A stretch of DNA of 64,000 bases from Actinacidiphila rubida (GTDB taxonomy: Bacteria > Actinomycetota > Actinomycetes > Streptomycetales > Streptomycetaceae): contig NZ_FODD01000004.1 of NCBI RefSeq assembly GCF_900110255.1, positions 124,001 through 188,000 on the forward strand, read 5' to 3'. Each line of letters begins with the position of its first letter. Position 1 is the first letter of the stretch. The notes beneath the pieces are model-generated. The model was given only the letters and a program-made list of their open reading frames with translations. It searched no databases and was not told the DNA's origin. Shown here piece after piece: positions 34,000-44,700 of the stretch. The position numbers and the translations under genes are program-made.

Positions 34000-36561
34000 T
34001 CATCCGGGCCGCCCGACGGCCGGCGCGCCGCTCACCCGGCCGGAGCGGTCGCCGGCGGGGGACGCGCCCGGGGCGGCGGGCAGGGTCAGCACCATGGTCA
34101 GGCCCCCGCCGGGGGTGTCCTCGGCCTGCAGCGTGCCGCCGACGGCCTCCAGGAAGCCCCGGGCGACCGCCAGTCCGAGGCCCACGCCGGTGCCGCGCGG
34201 CGCGTCGCCGTAGCGCTGGAAGGGCTCGAAGATGTGCTCCTTGGCCGCGTCGGGCACGCCGGGCCCGCGGTCGACCACCCGGACCTCGACGCGGTCGCCG
34301 AGCGCGCTCGCGGCCACCAGGACCTTCTGGTCGGGCGGGCTGTACTTGACGGCGTTCTCCACGATGTTGGCCGCGGCCCGCTCCAGCAGGCCGGGGTCGA
34401 CGGCGACCATCGGCAGCGTCTCGGGGATGTCGAGGGTGACGCTGTTCTCGGGGACGCCGCCGAGCGCCATGGGCACCACCTCGTCGACGTCGACGACGCG
34501 GATCAGCGGGGTCACGGTGCCGGTCTGCAGGCGGGACATGTCGAGGAGGTTGCCGACCAGGTGGTCCAGCCGGTCGGCGCCGTCCTCGATGCCGGCCAGG
34601 AGCTCGGCCTCGTCCTGCGGCGACCAGGCGACGTCCTCGGAGCGCAGGCTGGACACCGCCGCCTTGATGCCGGCCAGCGGGGTGCGCAGGTCGTGGGAGA
34701 CGGCGGCGAGCAGCGCGGTGCGGATCCGGTTGCCCTCGGCGAGCTCGCGGGCCCGCGCCGCCTCGCCGGCCAGCCGCTCGCGGTCCAGCACCACGGCGGC
34801 CTGCGCGGCGAACGCGGACAGCACGCGGCGGTCGGCGGCGGGCAGTACCCGCCCGGTCAGCGCCAGCGTCAGCCGGTCGCTGACGGCGACCTCCACGTCG
34901 GCGTCCTCGGGCCGCGCGCACGGGTCGGTGCCGACACTGGCCGCACGGGTCCAGGGGCTGCGCCCGCCGGAACGTTCCAGCAGGACCGCCGACTCCATCT
35001 GGAAGGTCTCCCTGACCCGCTCCAGCAGCGCCTCCAGCGTGTTCTCGCCGCGCAGCACGCTGCCGGCCAGGTGGGAGAGGATCTCGGCCTCCGCGCGGAG
35101 CCGCGCGGCCTGCTGGGTGCGGCGGGCCGCCAGGTCGACGACCGACGAGACCGCCGCGCCCACCACCACGAAGATCAGGATCGCCACGATGTTCTCGGGC
35201 TGGGCGATGGTGAACGAGTGGGTGGGCGGGGTGAAGAAGAAGTTCAGCAGCAGCGAGCCGAGCAGCGCCGAGGCGAGGGCCGGCAGGAGGCCGCCGACCA
35301 GGGCCGCCGCGACCGTCATGGTCAGGAACAGCAGCATGTCGGTGGCCTGGCCGGGGCCCGGGTGGAACTGGTCCAGGAGCACCGTGAGCAGCGCGGGCCC
35401 GGCCACCCCGGTCAGCCAGCCGGCGACGGTCCGGGAGCGGCCCAGACTGGCGCCGCGGGCGGCGGGCAGCCCGCGGCCCTTGGCGGCCTGCTCGTGGGTG
35501 ACGATGTGCACGTCGATGTCGTCGGACTCGCGGGCGACGGTCGCGCCGACGCCGGGCCCGAAGGCGTACTGCCAGGTCTTGCGCCGGCTGGAGCCGAGGA
35601 CGATCTGGGTGGCGTTGACGCCGCGCGCGAAGTCCATCAGCGCGTTGGGGACGTCGTCGCCGACGACGCTGTGGAAGCTGCCGCCGAGGTCCTCCACCAG
35701 CGTCCGCTGGACCGCCAGCTCCTTGGCCGAGCCGGAGACCAGCCCGTCGCTGCGCACGATGTGCACGGCGAGGATCTCGCTGCCGGAGGCCTTGGCCGCC
35801 ATGCGGGCGGCGCGCCGGATCAGGGTGCGGCCCTCGGGGCCGCCGGTGAGGCCGACGACGATCCGCTCGCGGGCCTGCCAGGCGGCGGATATGCGGTGGT
35901 CGGCGCGGTACTGCTGCAGGTACTCGTCGACGCGGTCGGCGGTCCACAGCAGCGCCAGCTCGCGCAGCGCGGTGAGGTTGCCGGGGCGGAACCAGTTGGA
36001 CAGCGCCGCGTCGATCCGGTCCGGCGGGTAGACGTTGCCGTGGGCCATGCGGCGGCGCAGCGCCTGGGGCGACATGTCGACCAGCTCGATCTGGTCGGCG
36101 CGGCGCACCACCTCGTCCGGGACGGTCTCCTGCTGCCGGACGCCGGTGATCGACTCGACGACGTCGCCGAGGGACTCCAGGTGCTGGATGTTGACGGTGG
36201 ACACCACGTCGATGCCGGCCCGCAGCAGCTCCTCGACGTCCTGCCAGCGCTTGGGGTTGCGGGAGCCGGGGGCGTTGGTGTGGGCGAGCTCGTCGACCAG
36301 CACCGACTGCGGGGCGCGGCGCAGGATCGCGTCGACGTCCATCTCCTCCAGGACCTGCCCGCGGTGCTCGGACCGCTTGCGGGGCATCTCCTCCAGGCCG
36401 GCCATCAGGGCCTCGGTCCGGGGCCGGGTGTGGTGCTCGACGTAGCCGACGACCACGTCGGAGCCGCGCTCGTGACGGCGCTGTGCCTCGGCGAGCATGG
36501 CGTAGGTCTTGCCCACCCCGGGCGCCGCCCCGAGGAAGATGCGCAGCGTGCCGCGTGTCAT
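34000..36561 (-). CDS. kdpD: KdpD-like sensor histidine kinase
   Basis: 853 residues. The N-terminal KdpD domain (1-210) has Walker A GAAPGVGKT and VLVDELAHTNAPGSRNPKRWQDV. A USP-like domain (about 235-360) contains VGLTGGPEGRTLIRRAARMA. Four membrane helices (about 375-475), a GAF-like domain (about 490-610), then the kinase core: AVSHDLRTPLAGIK (H-box), NIVENAVKYSP (N-box), DRGPGVPDAAKEHIFEPF and GTGVGLGLAVARGFLEAVGG. Full-length for the family. It senses K+ limitation or ionic strength. kdpFABC is absent locally. Confidence 0.95.
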   Translation of the reverse strand: MTRGTLRIFLGAAPGVGKTYAMLAEAQRRHERGSDVVVGYVEHHTRPRTEALMAGLEEMPRKRSEHRGQVLEEMDVDAILRRAPQSVLVDELAHTNAPGSRNPKRWQDVEELLRAGIDVVSTVNIQHLESLGDVVESITGVRQQETVPDEVVRRADQIELVDMSPQALRRRMAHGNVYPPDRIDAALSNWFRPGNLTALRELALLWTADRVDEYLQQYRADHRISAAWQARERIVVGLTGGPEGRTLIRRAARMAAKASGSEILAVHIVRSDGLVSGSAKELAVQRTLVEDLGGSFHSVVGDDVPNALMDFARGVNATQIVLGSSRRKTWQYAFGPGVGATVARESDDIDVHIVTHEQAAKGRGLPAARGASLGRSRTVAGWLTGVAGPALLTVLLDQFHPGPGQATDMLLFLTMTVAAALVGGLLPALASALLGSLLLNFFFTPPTHSFTIAQPENIVAILIFVVVGAAVSSVVDLAARRTQQAARLRAEAEILSHLAGSVLRGENTLEALLERVRETFQMESAVLLERSGGRSPWTRAASVGTDPCARPEDADVEVAVSDRLTLALTGRVLPAADRRVLSAFAAQAAVVLDRERLAGEAARARELAEGNRIRTALLAAVSHDLRTPLAGIKAAVSSLRSEDVAWSPQDEAELLAGIEDGADRLDHLVGNLLDMSRLQTGTVTPLIRVVDVDEVVPMALGGVPENSVTLDIPETLPMVAVDPGLLERAAANIVENAVKYSPPDQKVLVAASALGDRVEVRVVDRGPGVPDAAKEHIFEPFQRYGDAPRGTGVGLGLAVARGFLEAVGGTLQAEDTPGGGLTMVLTLPAAPGASPAGDRSGRVSGAPAVGRPG

Positions 36562-36720
36562 GGCTCAATCGTCCTACCGCGCCGGGGCGCTCGCGAGGCC
36601 CGGTGCGCGGGACGGAGGAGGGCGGGCGGCCTGGTCGTGGACACGTTGATGGATCCTAAGCGGCCGGACGACCCGGCGGCCGGATGGGCGGGCCCGGAGG
36701 CGTTAAGGACGCGTATGGGT

Positions 36721-36746
36721 TGCCGGCCGCCCCGCGGCGGCCGGCA
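36721..36746. terminator. Hairpin after the FtsX-type ABC exporter operon
   Basis: Perfect 11-bp stem TGCCGGCCGCC (36721-36731) and GGCGGCCGGCA (36736-36746), loop CCGC, 21 bases downstream (minus strand) of the last ATPase stop. Confidence 0.75.
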
Positions 36747-36766
36747 GCCCGCGGGTCACCGCCGGG

Positions 36767-37501
36767 TCACGCGCCGCTGACGATGCGGCCGTCGCGCAGC
36801 TCCAGCACGCGGTCGGCCAGCGCCAGCAGCTGCGCGTCGTGGGTGGCCACCAGCGCGGTCACGCCTTCGCTGCGCACGACCGCGCGCAGCAGCTCCATGA
36901 CGGCCAGGCCGGTGTCGGCGTCGAGCTGCCCGGTGGGCTCGTCGGCGATGATCAGCACCGGGCGGTTGGCGAGCGCGCGGGCGATGGCGACGCGCTGCTG
37001 CTGCCCGCCGGACAGCTCGCCGGGGCGCTGGGCCGCGTGGTCGGACAGGCCGACCAGCGCGAGCAGCAGTTCCACACGCTCCTCGCGCTCGCGCGGCGCC
37101 ACCTTGCGCAGCCGCATCGGCACGCCGACGTTCTCCGCGGCGGTGAGGATGGGGATGAGCCCGAAGGACTGGAACACGAAGCCGATCCGGTCGCGGCGCA
37201 GCGCCAGCAGCTCGTCGTCGCCGAGCCCGGCCAGGTCGGTGCCGTCCAGGCTGATCCGGCCGCCGTCGGGGGTGTCGAGGCCGCCGACGAGGTTGAGGAT
37301 GGTGGTCTTCCCGGAGCCGGAGCGGCCCTTGAGGGCGACCAGTTCGCCGCGCGGCACCGAGAAGGACACGCCGCGCAGGGCGTGGACCGCGGTCTCGCCG
37401 CTGCCGTAGGTGCGCTTCAGGTCCTCCACGACGACCATGTCGCCGGTGTGCGGTCCGTCGGCGACGGCGGTGCCCGCGTGCCCGCTGGACTGCTCGCTCA
37501 T
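36767..37501 (-). CDS. ABC exporter ATPase (LolD/MacB-like)
   Basis: 244 residues from ATG 37501, ATGA overlap with the upstream ATPase gene. Walker A KGRSGSGKTTILNLVGGL, Q-loop FVFQSFGLIPILTAAENV, signature LSGGQQQRVAIARAL, Walker B LIIADEPTGQLD, and the SEGVTALVATHD switch. The FQSFGLIPxLTAxEN motif is typical of LolD/MacB/FtsE-like ATPases that power FtsX-type mechanotransmission permeases. Last gene of a unit with another ATPase and one or two large FtsX proteins. Confidence 0.95.
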   Translation of the reverse strand: MSEQSSGHAGTAVADGPHTGDMVVVEDLKRTYGSGETAVHALRGVSFSVPRGELVALKGRSGSGKTTILNLVGGLDTPDGGRISLDGTDLAGLGDDELLALRRDRIGFVFQSFGLIPILTAAENVGVPMRLRKVAPREREERVELLLALVGLSDHAAQRPGELSGGQQQRVAIARALANRPVLIIADEPTGQLDADTGLAVMELLRAVVRSEGVTALVATHDAQLLALADRVLELRDGRIVSGA

Positions 37502-38562
37502 GCGTCTTCCTCCCCCTGCCGGTCCGCGTCCGCGCCGTGCTCGCCGCGGTCGGGCCAGACCCCGATGTGGTCGCGCTCCGTGGTGAGCCGCACCCGGCGG
37601 CGCAGTCCGTAGCGCTCGGTGTACTCGCGGGGCAACTGCAGCCGCCCCACCCTGTCGAGCACCGCGTACTCCTCCCCGGCGCCCTGCGAAGGTCGCAGCA
37701 CCTCCGTGGCGGTGCGGCCGTCGCGTATCCGTACGGTACGCCTCACCTGGCCCGAAACCAGCGGGTCGTGGGTAACGATCAGGACGGTCACGCCGAGTTC
37801 CTCGTTGGCCCGGCGCAGCGCGGCGAACACCTCCTCGCCGCTGCCGGTGTCGAGTTCGCCGGTGGGCTCGTCCGCGAACAGCACCCGCGGGTTGTTCGCG
37901 GCGGCCACCGCGATGGCCACGCGCTGCTGCTGACCACCGGACAGTTCCCCGGGCCTGCGGCGGCCGCAGTCGGCGACGCCCAGCAGGTCGAGGAGTTCCG
38001 CCGCACGTCCGCTGCGGCGGGCCCGCGGCACCCGGGCGTAGCCCATGGGCAGGGCGACGTTCTCCAGCGCGGTCAGGTACGGGAGCAGGTTGCGGGAGGT
38101 CTGCTGCCACACGAACCCGACGGTGCTGCGGCGGTACTCCAGGCGCTCGCGGCGCTTCATGGCCAGCAGGTCGTGGTGCGCGACGCGGGCGCGGCCCGCG
38201 GTGGGCAGGTCGAGGCCGGACAGGATGCCCAGCAGTGTGGACTTGCCGGAGCCGGAGGCCCCGACGACCGCCAGCACCTCGCCCTCGTCGACGCTCAGGT
38301 CGAGGCCCTGGAGCGCCTGCACCTCGACGCCCTCGGTGCGGAAGACGCGCACGAGGTTGTCGCAGACGATCAGGCCGTCGTCCGGTTCGGGGGCGGCACG
38401 GGCCAGGGCGCGGGCCTGGAGGGCCGCCAGATCGGCGGGGCGACGGGCGGCGGCCGCGCCGGTGGCCGGGCTGGCCGGGGTGGTGGCCGCGTCCGCCGGA
38501 CCCGTGGATCCCGTGTCGGGCGCCGGCTCGCCCGCGGCGCCGGATCGGTGGTGCGTGCTCAT
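37498..38562 (-). CDS. Second ABC exporter ATPase (LolD/MacB-like) with long tails
   Basis: 354 residues from ATG 38562, ATGA overlap with the large permease gene. A 65-residue Ala/Thr-rich leader precedes the NBD: VGASGSGKSTLLGILSGL, FVWQQTSRNLLPYLTALENV, LSGGQQQRVAIAVAAANN, LFADEPTGELD, LIVTHD. The C-terminal extension (GRLQLPREYTERYGLRRRV) looks like an AbrB-type or DNA/protein contact strand found in a subset of actinobacterial MacB-like ATPases. Two different ATPases in one operon suggest a heterodimeric motor for the paired permeases. Confidence 0.93.
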   Translation of the reverse strand: MSTHHRSGAAGEPAPDTGSTGPADAATTPASPATGAAAARRPADLAALQARALARAAPEPDDGLIVCDNLVRVFRTEGVEVQALQGLDLSVDEGEVLAVVGASGSGKSTLLGILSGLDLPTAGRARVAHHDLLAMKRRERLEYRRSTVGFVWQQTSRNLLPYLTALENVALPMGYARVPRARRSGRAAELLDLLGVADCGRRRPGELSGGQQQRVAIAVAAANNPRVLFADEPTGELDTGSGEEVFAALRRANEELGVTVLIVTHDPLVSGQVRRTVRIRDGRTATEVLRPSQGAGEEYAVLDRVGRLQLPREYTERYGLRRRVRLTTERDHIGVWPDRGEHGADADRQGEEDA

Positions 38563-41411
38563 GCCGGGTCTCCCAGTCTCAGGACGGCGCCGAGGCCGCG
38601 GCGGCGGCCGAGCCACGTCTCGGCGGCGACGGTCGCCACGACCAGCGCGGCAAGTCCCGCGCCGAGCGCGGCGGTCAGCAGGTAGTCGGTGTGCAGCGGA
38701 GGCGCCTGCGGCCCGCCGGTGAACCGCCGCAGGGTCAGCGCGGGCCCGAGGACCGTGGGCGTCGCCAGCCCGACCGCCACGCCGCCGGCGACCGCGGCCA
38801 GCGCCATCGGCAGCAGTTCCAGTGCCTCCAGGGCGGCCAGGGATCGCGTCGGCAGGCCGAGGGTGCGCAACCGCGAGGCCGTGCGGCCCCGTTCGCGCGC
38901 GGTCGTCAGCAGCTCCAGCACGAGCGCGAGCAGTGCCAGCAGGACGGAGAGGGCGGTGCCGGCCGCGTACACGCGCCGCACCCCGCTCAGCAGGCCGTCG
39001 TGCCCGGCCGCCGCCAACTCCTCGTCGCGCAGCACCAGTTCGCCGGTGGGCCCGGTCACCCGGGCGGCCGCGACGTGCAGGGCCGCGGCGTCCAGGCGCG
39101 GCCCGTACAGCAGCACCTGCGAGTAGTCGGTGTCGTGCCGGGTGAGCACGGCGGCGGCCGCCGCGTCGAGCATCAGCATCGGCAGCGGCGCGGCGGCCGT
39201 CGGGTCGCCGCCGGGCCCGGCGGTGCGGGCCGCGTCGGTGGCGGTCAGCGGGCCGAGGGCGGGGTCCTCGCGGACGGCGTCACCGAGGACGCCGACGATG
39301 CGGAAGGAGACGTGCGAGTTGTGCAGCGCCGAGGCGTAGACGTCGCCCACCGCGGCCGTGCCGAACTCCGCGGACGCCAGGGCGGGAAGGACGATCCGGC
39401 CATCGGCACCGGTACTCGCGCGGGCCGGCCCGGCCGCCAGCAGGGCCCGGGCGAGGACGGAGCCGGGGGCGGCGGCGTGCAGACCGGCGGCGTCCACCCC
39501 GGCGATCCGCACCCGGCCCCAACTGGTGCCGTCCCGGCCGCTGACGAGGCGGGACGTCGTGCCGCGCAGCACCACGGCCCGCCGCACGCCGGGAACGTGC
39601 AGCAGGTCGGCTTCGGCGGTGCCGTCGCGGCCCGCGCCGACGACGGTGGCGTCCGCGCCGGCGGTCCACACGGCGGCCGCGCGGCGGCCGTCGGCGACGG
39701 TGCGGGAGACCAGGCCCCCGAACACGGCGGTCGACAGCGTCGTCACCAGCACCAGCAGCGCCAGCGCGTGCCGGGGGGCCTCGCCCGCCGCCCGGGACAG
39801 CCCGATCGTGCCGACCGCGCCACGCCCGCGCCGCGCCGCCCGGGCCAGCAGCCGCAGCGGCAGCGGGTAGGCGCGGACCAGCAGCACGACGGCGGCCAGG
39901 CCCAGCACGGCCGGGACGGCGGCCAGTTGGAGGTCGATGCCGGACGCGGAGCCGGCCGAGCCGCGCGACCTCAGCGCCAGGACCCCCGCGACGGCGAGCG
40001 CCAGCACGCCCGCTTCGATGGTGAGGCGGCGGGTGCCGCGCGGCGGGTGCTCCCGGCGGCCGCGGTCCCGCAGCGCCACCCACGTCAGCGCAGGCAGCAC
40101 CAGCCAGGCGACGGCGGCCAGGGCGACGGCCGGGAGCGCCGATCCCGGGGAGGTGCCGGGCGGCGCGAGCAGGCCCGCCGCGACGAGGCCCGCGAGCAGG
40201 CCGAGGAGCGCGGCGGGCGCGGTCTGCAGCAGCCGCAGCAGGGCCAGGTCGGCGGCCGAGGCGCCGCGGGCCCGCTGCAGCGCCTGGGCCGCGGCCCTGC
40301 GGTGCAGCGCCAGCCGCGCGGTGACCACGACGGTGGCCAGGCCGACCGCGAGCAGCCCGGCGAGCGCGAACGACTCCAGGGTGCGGGCCTGTTCCCGCTC
40401 GGCGCCGAAGTCCTGGACCAGCAGCGGGATGTCGTCGGCGGTGTCGAGCGTCTCGGTGCCGTGGCCGGCGACCGAGCACGCGACGATGGTGTAACCGCCC
40501 TCGTCGGGCGGGCAGTAGCGGTCGCCGGAGGAGACGGCGTAGGCCTCGGCGGCGCGACTGAGCGCGACCAGCCCGCCCGGCGTGGCCATCCGGGTGGCGG
40601 CGGCGCCGTCCGGACGCAGCACGCTTTGCCAGGTGACGGTCAGGTCGCCGGCGCCGCGCAGTTGCAGCGCGTCGAGCGCCGACGCGTCGACCACCGCCTG
40701 CGCGCGCCAGCCGCCGGCGCCGCCCGACGGGCGTTCCAGCAGCGGCTCCTGGCGCCACAGCGGCGCCTCGGCGTCCGGCGGGAGCGCGAAGAAGCCGGAG
40801 ACGCGGGCCGGGGTGCGGTAGTGGTCGGAGACCGGCTCGAGGTCGAGGATCTGGCCGAGCGCGAGGTGCAGGGCGTCGCGGGTGCGCACCGACACCGCGA
40901 CGTCGATCGGGCCGTCCCTGCCGGCCCGCCCGGGCGGGCCTCCTTGGACGTAGGCGGCGCGGGCGGGGGCGTCGTCGGCGTACAGGAGGGCGAGCTGACC
41001 GGGACCCGCGGCGGTCGACGTGCCCGCCGGCGCCACCTCGACCCGGGTCGACTGGTGCCGCAGCGCGCCACTCAGCGGCGCCTTTGCCGTCCGCAGGAAC
41101 TGCCGCCCGGCCGCGGCGAGTTCGGGCGCGAGGGTGCTCCGCGCGGGGTCGGCCTGGGCGCGCTCGTCCAGCCGGTGCAGCACCGCGCTCTGCCGCACCA
41201 GCGTGCGGGCCGCCTGCGCGTCCGCGGCCCGCGCCGCGAGCGCGTCACCGGCCATCCGGTCCAGCACCGGCGGCCCCGCCACGATCACCGCGGTCAGCAC
41301 CGCGACGACAGCGAACAAGCAGGCCAGCAGCGGCACTTCCCCCCGCGCCTCACCTCCCGCCCCGACCCCGCGCGGCACCACCCCGCCCAGCCCCCGACGC
41401 ACCCCCGTCAT
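38559..41411 (-). CDS. Large FtsX-like ABC permease (exporter type)
   Basis: 950 residues. TM1 near residues 26-48, then a large extracytoplasmic domain (about 50-355), a four- to six-TM middle region including LARAARRGRGAVGTIGLSRAAGEAPRHAL, a second extracytoplasmic domain (about 590-800), and a C-terminal FtsX module (VLLALLALVLELLTTARERGR, then SRLRTLGLPTRSLAALEAL, with TMs to the end). This is a tandem-FtsX layout of the actinobacterial type with unknown cargo. It overlaps the ATPase gene downstream. Confidence 0.88.
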   Translation of the reverse strand: MTGVRRGLGGVVPRGVGAGGEARGEVPLLACLFAVVAVLTAVIVAGPPVLDRMAGDALAARAADAQAARTLVRQSAVLHRLDERAQADPARSTLAPELAAAGRQFLRTAKAPLSGALRHQSTRVEVAPAGTSTAAGPGQLALLYADDAPARAAYVQGGPPGRAGRDGPIDVAVSVRTRDALHLALGQILDLEPVSDHYRTPARVSGFFALPPDAEAPLWRQEPLLERPSGGAGGWRAQAVVDASALDALQLRGAGDLTVTWQSVLRPDGAAATRMATPGGLVALSRAAEAYAVSSGDRYCPPDEGGYTIVACSVAGHGTETLDTADDIPLLVQDFGAEREQARTLESFALAGLLAVGLATVVVTARLALHRRAAAQALQRARGASAADLALLRLLQTAPAALLGLLAGLVAAGLLAPPGTSPGSALPAVALAAVAWLVLPALTWVALRDRGRREHPPRGTRRLTIEAGVLALAVAGVLALRSRGSAGSASGIDLQLAAVPAVLGLAAVVLLVRAYPLPLRLLARAARRGRGAVGTIGLSRAAGEAPRHALALLVLVTTLSTAVFGGLVSRTVADGRRAAAVWTAGADATVVGAGRDGTAEADLLHVPGVRRAVVLRGTTSRLVSGRDGTSWGRVRIAGVDAAGLHAAAPGSVLARALLAAGPARASTGADGRIVLPALASAEFGTAAVGDVYASALHNSHVSFRIVGVLGDAVREDPALGPLTATDAARTAGPGGDPTAAAPLPMLMLDAAAAAVLTRHDTDYSQVLLYGPRLDAAALHVAAARVTGPTGELVLRDEELAAAGHDGLLSGVRRVYAAGTALSVLLALLALVLELLTTARERGRTASRLRTLGLPTRSLAALEALELLPMALAAVAGGVAVGLATPTVLGPALTLRRFTGGPQAPPLHTDYLLTAALGAGLAALVVATVAAETWLGRRRGLGAVLRLGDPA

Positions 41412-41745
41412 CCCCGCCCCACCCCCGTTGTCCGCGGCCGCACGAACCCGCAGCCCTTCACCAGGCCCTCACCCCGCGCCCGGTACCCCGCAACGCGCCC
41501 GGCGCCACGCCGCAGACCCAGTCGCGGCGGCACCGTTGGCGCGCCGCCCGTTGCCGCGCCGACCGCGAACGGCGCGGTCAGCGAGGGAACTTCGTCCCAC
41601 GGCGCAACCCCGACACCCGACCCAAGCTCCCCGCGACGCACGCGGAAGCGGCCCAGACCCGGCCGCGGCCGCGAACCGGACACGGTGGCGGCCGTCGTCA
41701 GGCCGCGTTGGGGCGGGGCGGGAGACGCCGGAGCTGCGCGCGGCG
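41412..41745. other. Gap between the two FtsX permease genes
   Basis: 334 bases without a protein-like frame. A short hairpin GACCGCG (41561-41567) / CGCGGTC (41573-41579) may attenuate or terminate transcription from the upstream permease gene, or precede an internal promoter. Nothing else recognised. Confidence 0.45.
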
Positions 41746-44700
41746 TCATTCGTCGCCGGCTCTCAGCGTGTGGACGAGGTCGACGCGGGCGAGGGTGCGG
41801 GAGAGGACGGTGACCGTGGCGACGATGAGTGCGGCGGTGAGGAGGGCGACGAGGGTGACGGCGAGGTAGGGGACGTCGGGGAGGAGGCGCGGGTAGACCG
41901 GCCGGCCGGTGTCGTCGACCGTCACGAGCGGCATGATGACCGCGGCGAGCGCCGTGCCGATGAGGGTGCCGAGGAGCACCGCGAGCAGGGCGATCCACAG
42001 CTGTTCGGTCCACAGCAGCGCGGCGAGCTGGCGGCGCCGCACCCCGATCGCGCGCAGCAGCGCGAACTCGCGCCGCCGCATCCGCGCCGACATCGCGGTG
42101 TGCAGGGTGAAGCCGACGACCGCGAAGGCCGGCGCCAGGACCAGGCTCAGCAGCAGCACCGAGCGGGTGCCGGTGCGCAGCGGGTCGTGGGTGAGCGCGG
42201 TGCGCGCGTCGGCGGCGGTGCTGACCGCGCCCAGGGCGGGATCGGCGCGCAGCGCGGCGGCGGCCGCGCCGCCGTGCGCGGACAGCCACCAGAAGGCGTC
42301 GGGCGGCTGGGCGAGGCCCTGCGCGGCCAGGTGCGCGGCCAGGGCCCGGGAGTCGACGAGCAGCCGGCCGCGCGCGCGGTCGAAGCCGGGCACCGCGCCG
42401 ATCCGCCCGATGATCCGCACCGTGACCCTGGCCTCGTCGGTGCGCGTCAGCGTGACCGTGTCGCCGACCCTGAACTGGCCGCCGGCGGCGAGCGTTCCGT
42501 CGACGAGCGCCGGCACCGGCGGCACCTCGCCGGAGTGCCTGGGCGCCAGGTCGATCTGCCACACCGGCATCCTGACGCGGGTGTCGGGGCCGCGCAGCAC
42601 GCCCTGGAAGAGCTCGCCCGGATGGGTGGTGCTGGTGCACAGCACCGGCGGGTCGACGCCCGTGAACAGCGGGTCGATGCCGGGGCAGGCGGCCTCGGCC
42701 GGCGCGTTGATGTCGTTGGTGAGGTCGCGCCAGGCCCCGCCCTCGGGAGCGATGCCGGGGGCGGCGACCACCAGGTGATAGGTGCGCCGGGCGTGCGCGC
42801 CGATCATGTTCAGCGACAGGCCGGTGATCCGCAGCGGGTACTGCCGGGCGGCGCCCGCCCCTCCCCCGCCGGTCAGCGGCACCCGGACCGGGTAGGGGCT
42901 GCCGTCGGTGACGGGCAGCGGCACCGACACCGCGCTGGTCAGCCCGTCGGCGTCCTCGACGGTGAGCGACAGCCGGACGGGGACTTCCTGACCGGGCGCG
43001 ACACCGTCGGCGGACAGCCTTACGGTGAGCGGGAGTTCGGCGGGGCGGCCGGGGACCGCGAAGCCGTGGTCGGGTATGCGGGCGCCGAGTTCGGCGAGCA
43101 GCGCGGCGGCCGGGCGGTCGGTGAGGTCGGAGCGGATCGCGGGAACCGGGCCGCCGCCGTCCCCGCGCTGGGTGGCCGCGACGGCCGCGGTGTTGACGCC
43201 TTCGAGGTCCACGGGCGTGTCGCCCGCGGTGAGTTGGACGTCGGTGACGGGCGTGACGGCCCGGACCCCCGGCAGCGCCGCGTACCGCGCGTGCCGCTGC
43301 TCGACCGGCGGGGCCTGCCCGCCGTCGGGCTGCGGCACGACCTTGACGTCGGCGCCGGTGGCGAACGCGGCCTGGTCGGCGGTGCCGCGGTCGAGGATGC
43401 CGAGGGCGGTGGTGCTCAGCGCGGCGACCGCCAGGGCCAGCGTCATCAGCAGGGCGGGCCCGGCATGGCGGGCGGCGCGGCGGCCGACCTGCCAGCCGCC
43501 CAGCGGCAGCACCAGTCCGCTGCCCCGGCGCGCGGCCCGGTCGATGAGCGGCGCGGCCAGCGGCAGCAGCCGCAGCGAGAGCAGCGTGGCCGCGGTCGTC
43601 ATGAGCACGGGCGCGAGGACGAGCACCGGGTCGACCGAGACGCCGCTGACGCCGCCGGAGGCCACCGGCGTGCGGTACTGCCGCAGTTGGAGCCAGCCGA
43701 GGACGGCCACGGCGGCGAGCGCGAGGTCGGTGCCGGCCCGCTGGAACGCGGCGGCGCGGGCGCCGCGCATCCGCAGCCGCAGGCCGGCGCGGTGGTCGGC
43801 GGCCTGCACGGCGGTGGGCACGAGCACGGCCGCGCCGTGCACGGCGAGCGCGAGCAGGGCCGCGAGACAGCCCGCGGTGGTGGCCGCGGTGCCGGGCAGC
43901 GGGCCGTCGAGCAGGCCCACCCGGCGCAGGCCGGCGAGCAGGGGGCCGACCAGGAACGGCGCGGCGGCCGCGGCGGGCACCGCGACCAGCGCCCACTGGA
44001 CGGCGGTGCCGGCGACCAGCCGCGCGGTGCCCGCGCCCCTGGCGCCCATCAGCGCGACCTCGGTGGCGCGGGACTGGGCGAGTTGCCGCGCGGTGAGCAC
44101 GAGCGCGGCGGTGGCCAGCGCGGCGAGCAGCGTTCCGGGGATGTCGATGCCGGCCCGCGCGACAGCCATCGGCGCGGTCAGGTCGTCGATCTCGGAGGGC
44201 AGTTCGGAGTCGGCGTGCACGCCGTCCAGCGGCGGGGCGCCGCCGTGGAAGACCGAGATGCCGGTGTCGCTGTTGGCGAAGTCGGCGGTCCGGTCGCGCA
44301 GCGGCGCGACCTGCCCGAGACGGAGGCGCGCGGTGTCGGGCGCCGCGATCCACTCGGCGAGCGCGTCGGCGGTCAGCCCCGGCTGCGCGGTGAAGGCGTC
44401 CTCGGACATCAGGGCGATGCTGTCGACGGTGTCGAAGGTGCTGGCCATGGCGGCGAGCACCCCGGGGTCGCCGGGCGCGGGCGTCCACAGGCCGCTGACC
44501 CGCAGTTGGAGGCGCTTGTCTCGGGTGAGGTTGATGGCGAACGCGTCGCCCGTTCGCAGGCCGGTGCGTGCCGCGACGGTGCGGTTGAGCGCGACCTCGA
44601 GGGGGGCGACGGACGCTCCGGGGGCTCCGGGCACGGCGGACGCGGCGGCGCGCGGCCAGTGGCCGCTGAGCAGCCGGGCGTGCCGGGCCTCGTCGGGAAG

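Noticed and set aside
33269-36561. Possible kdpFABC operon near kdpDE
   Set aside because: Neighbouring genes are an OB-fold/DUF3159 pair and an FtsX-type exporter; no P-type ATPase motif (DKTGT) occurs in the window.
34234-36780. An 848-codon open frame opposite kdpD
   Set aside because: Shadow of the KdpD coding phase: low-complexity Gly/Val/Asp/Arg composition and no recognisable motif.
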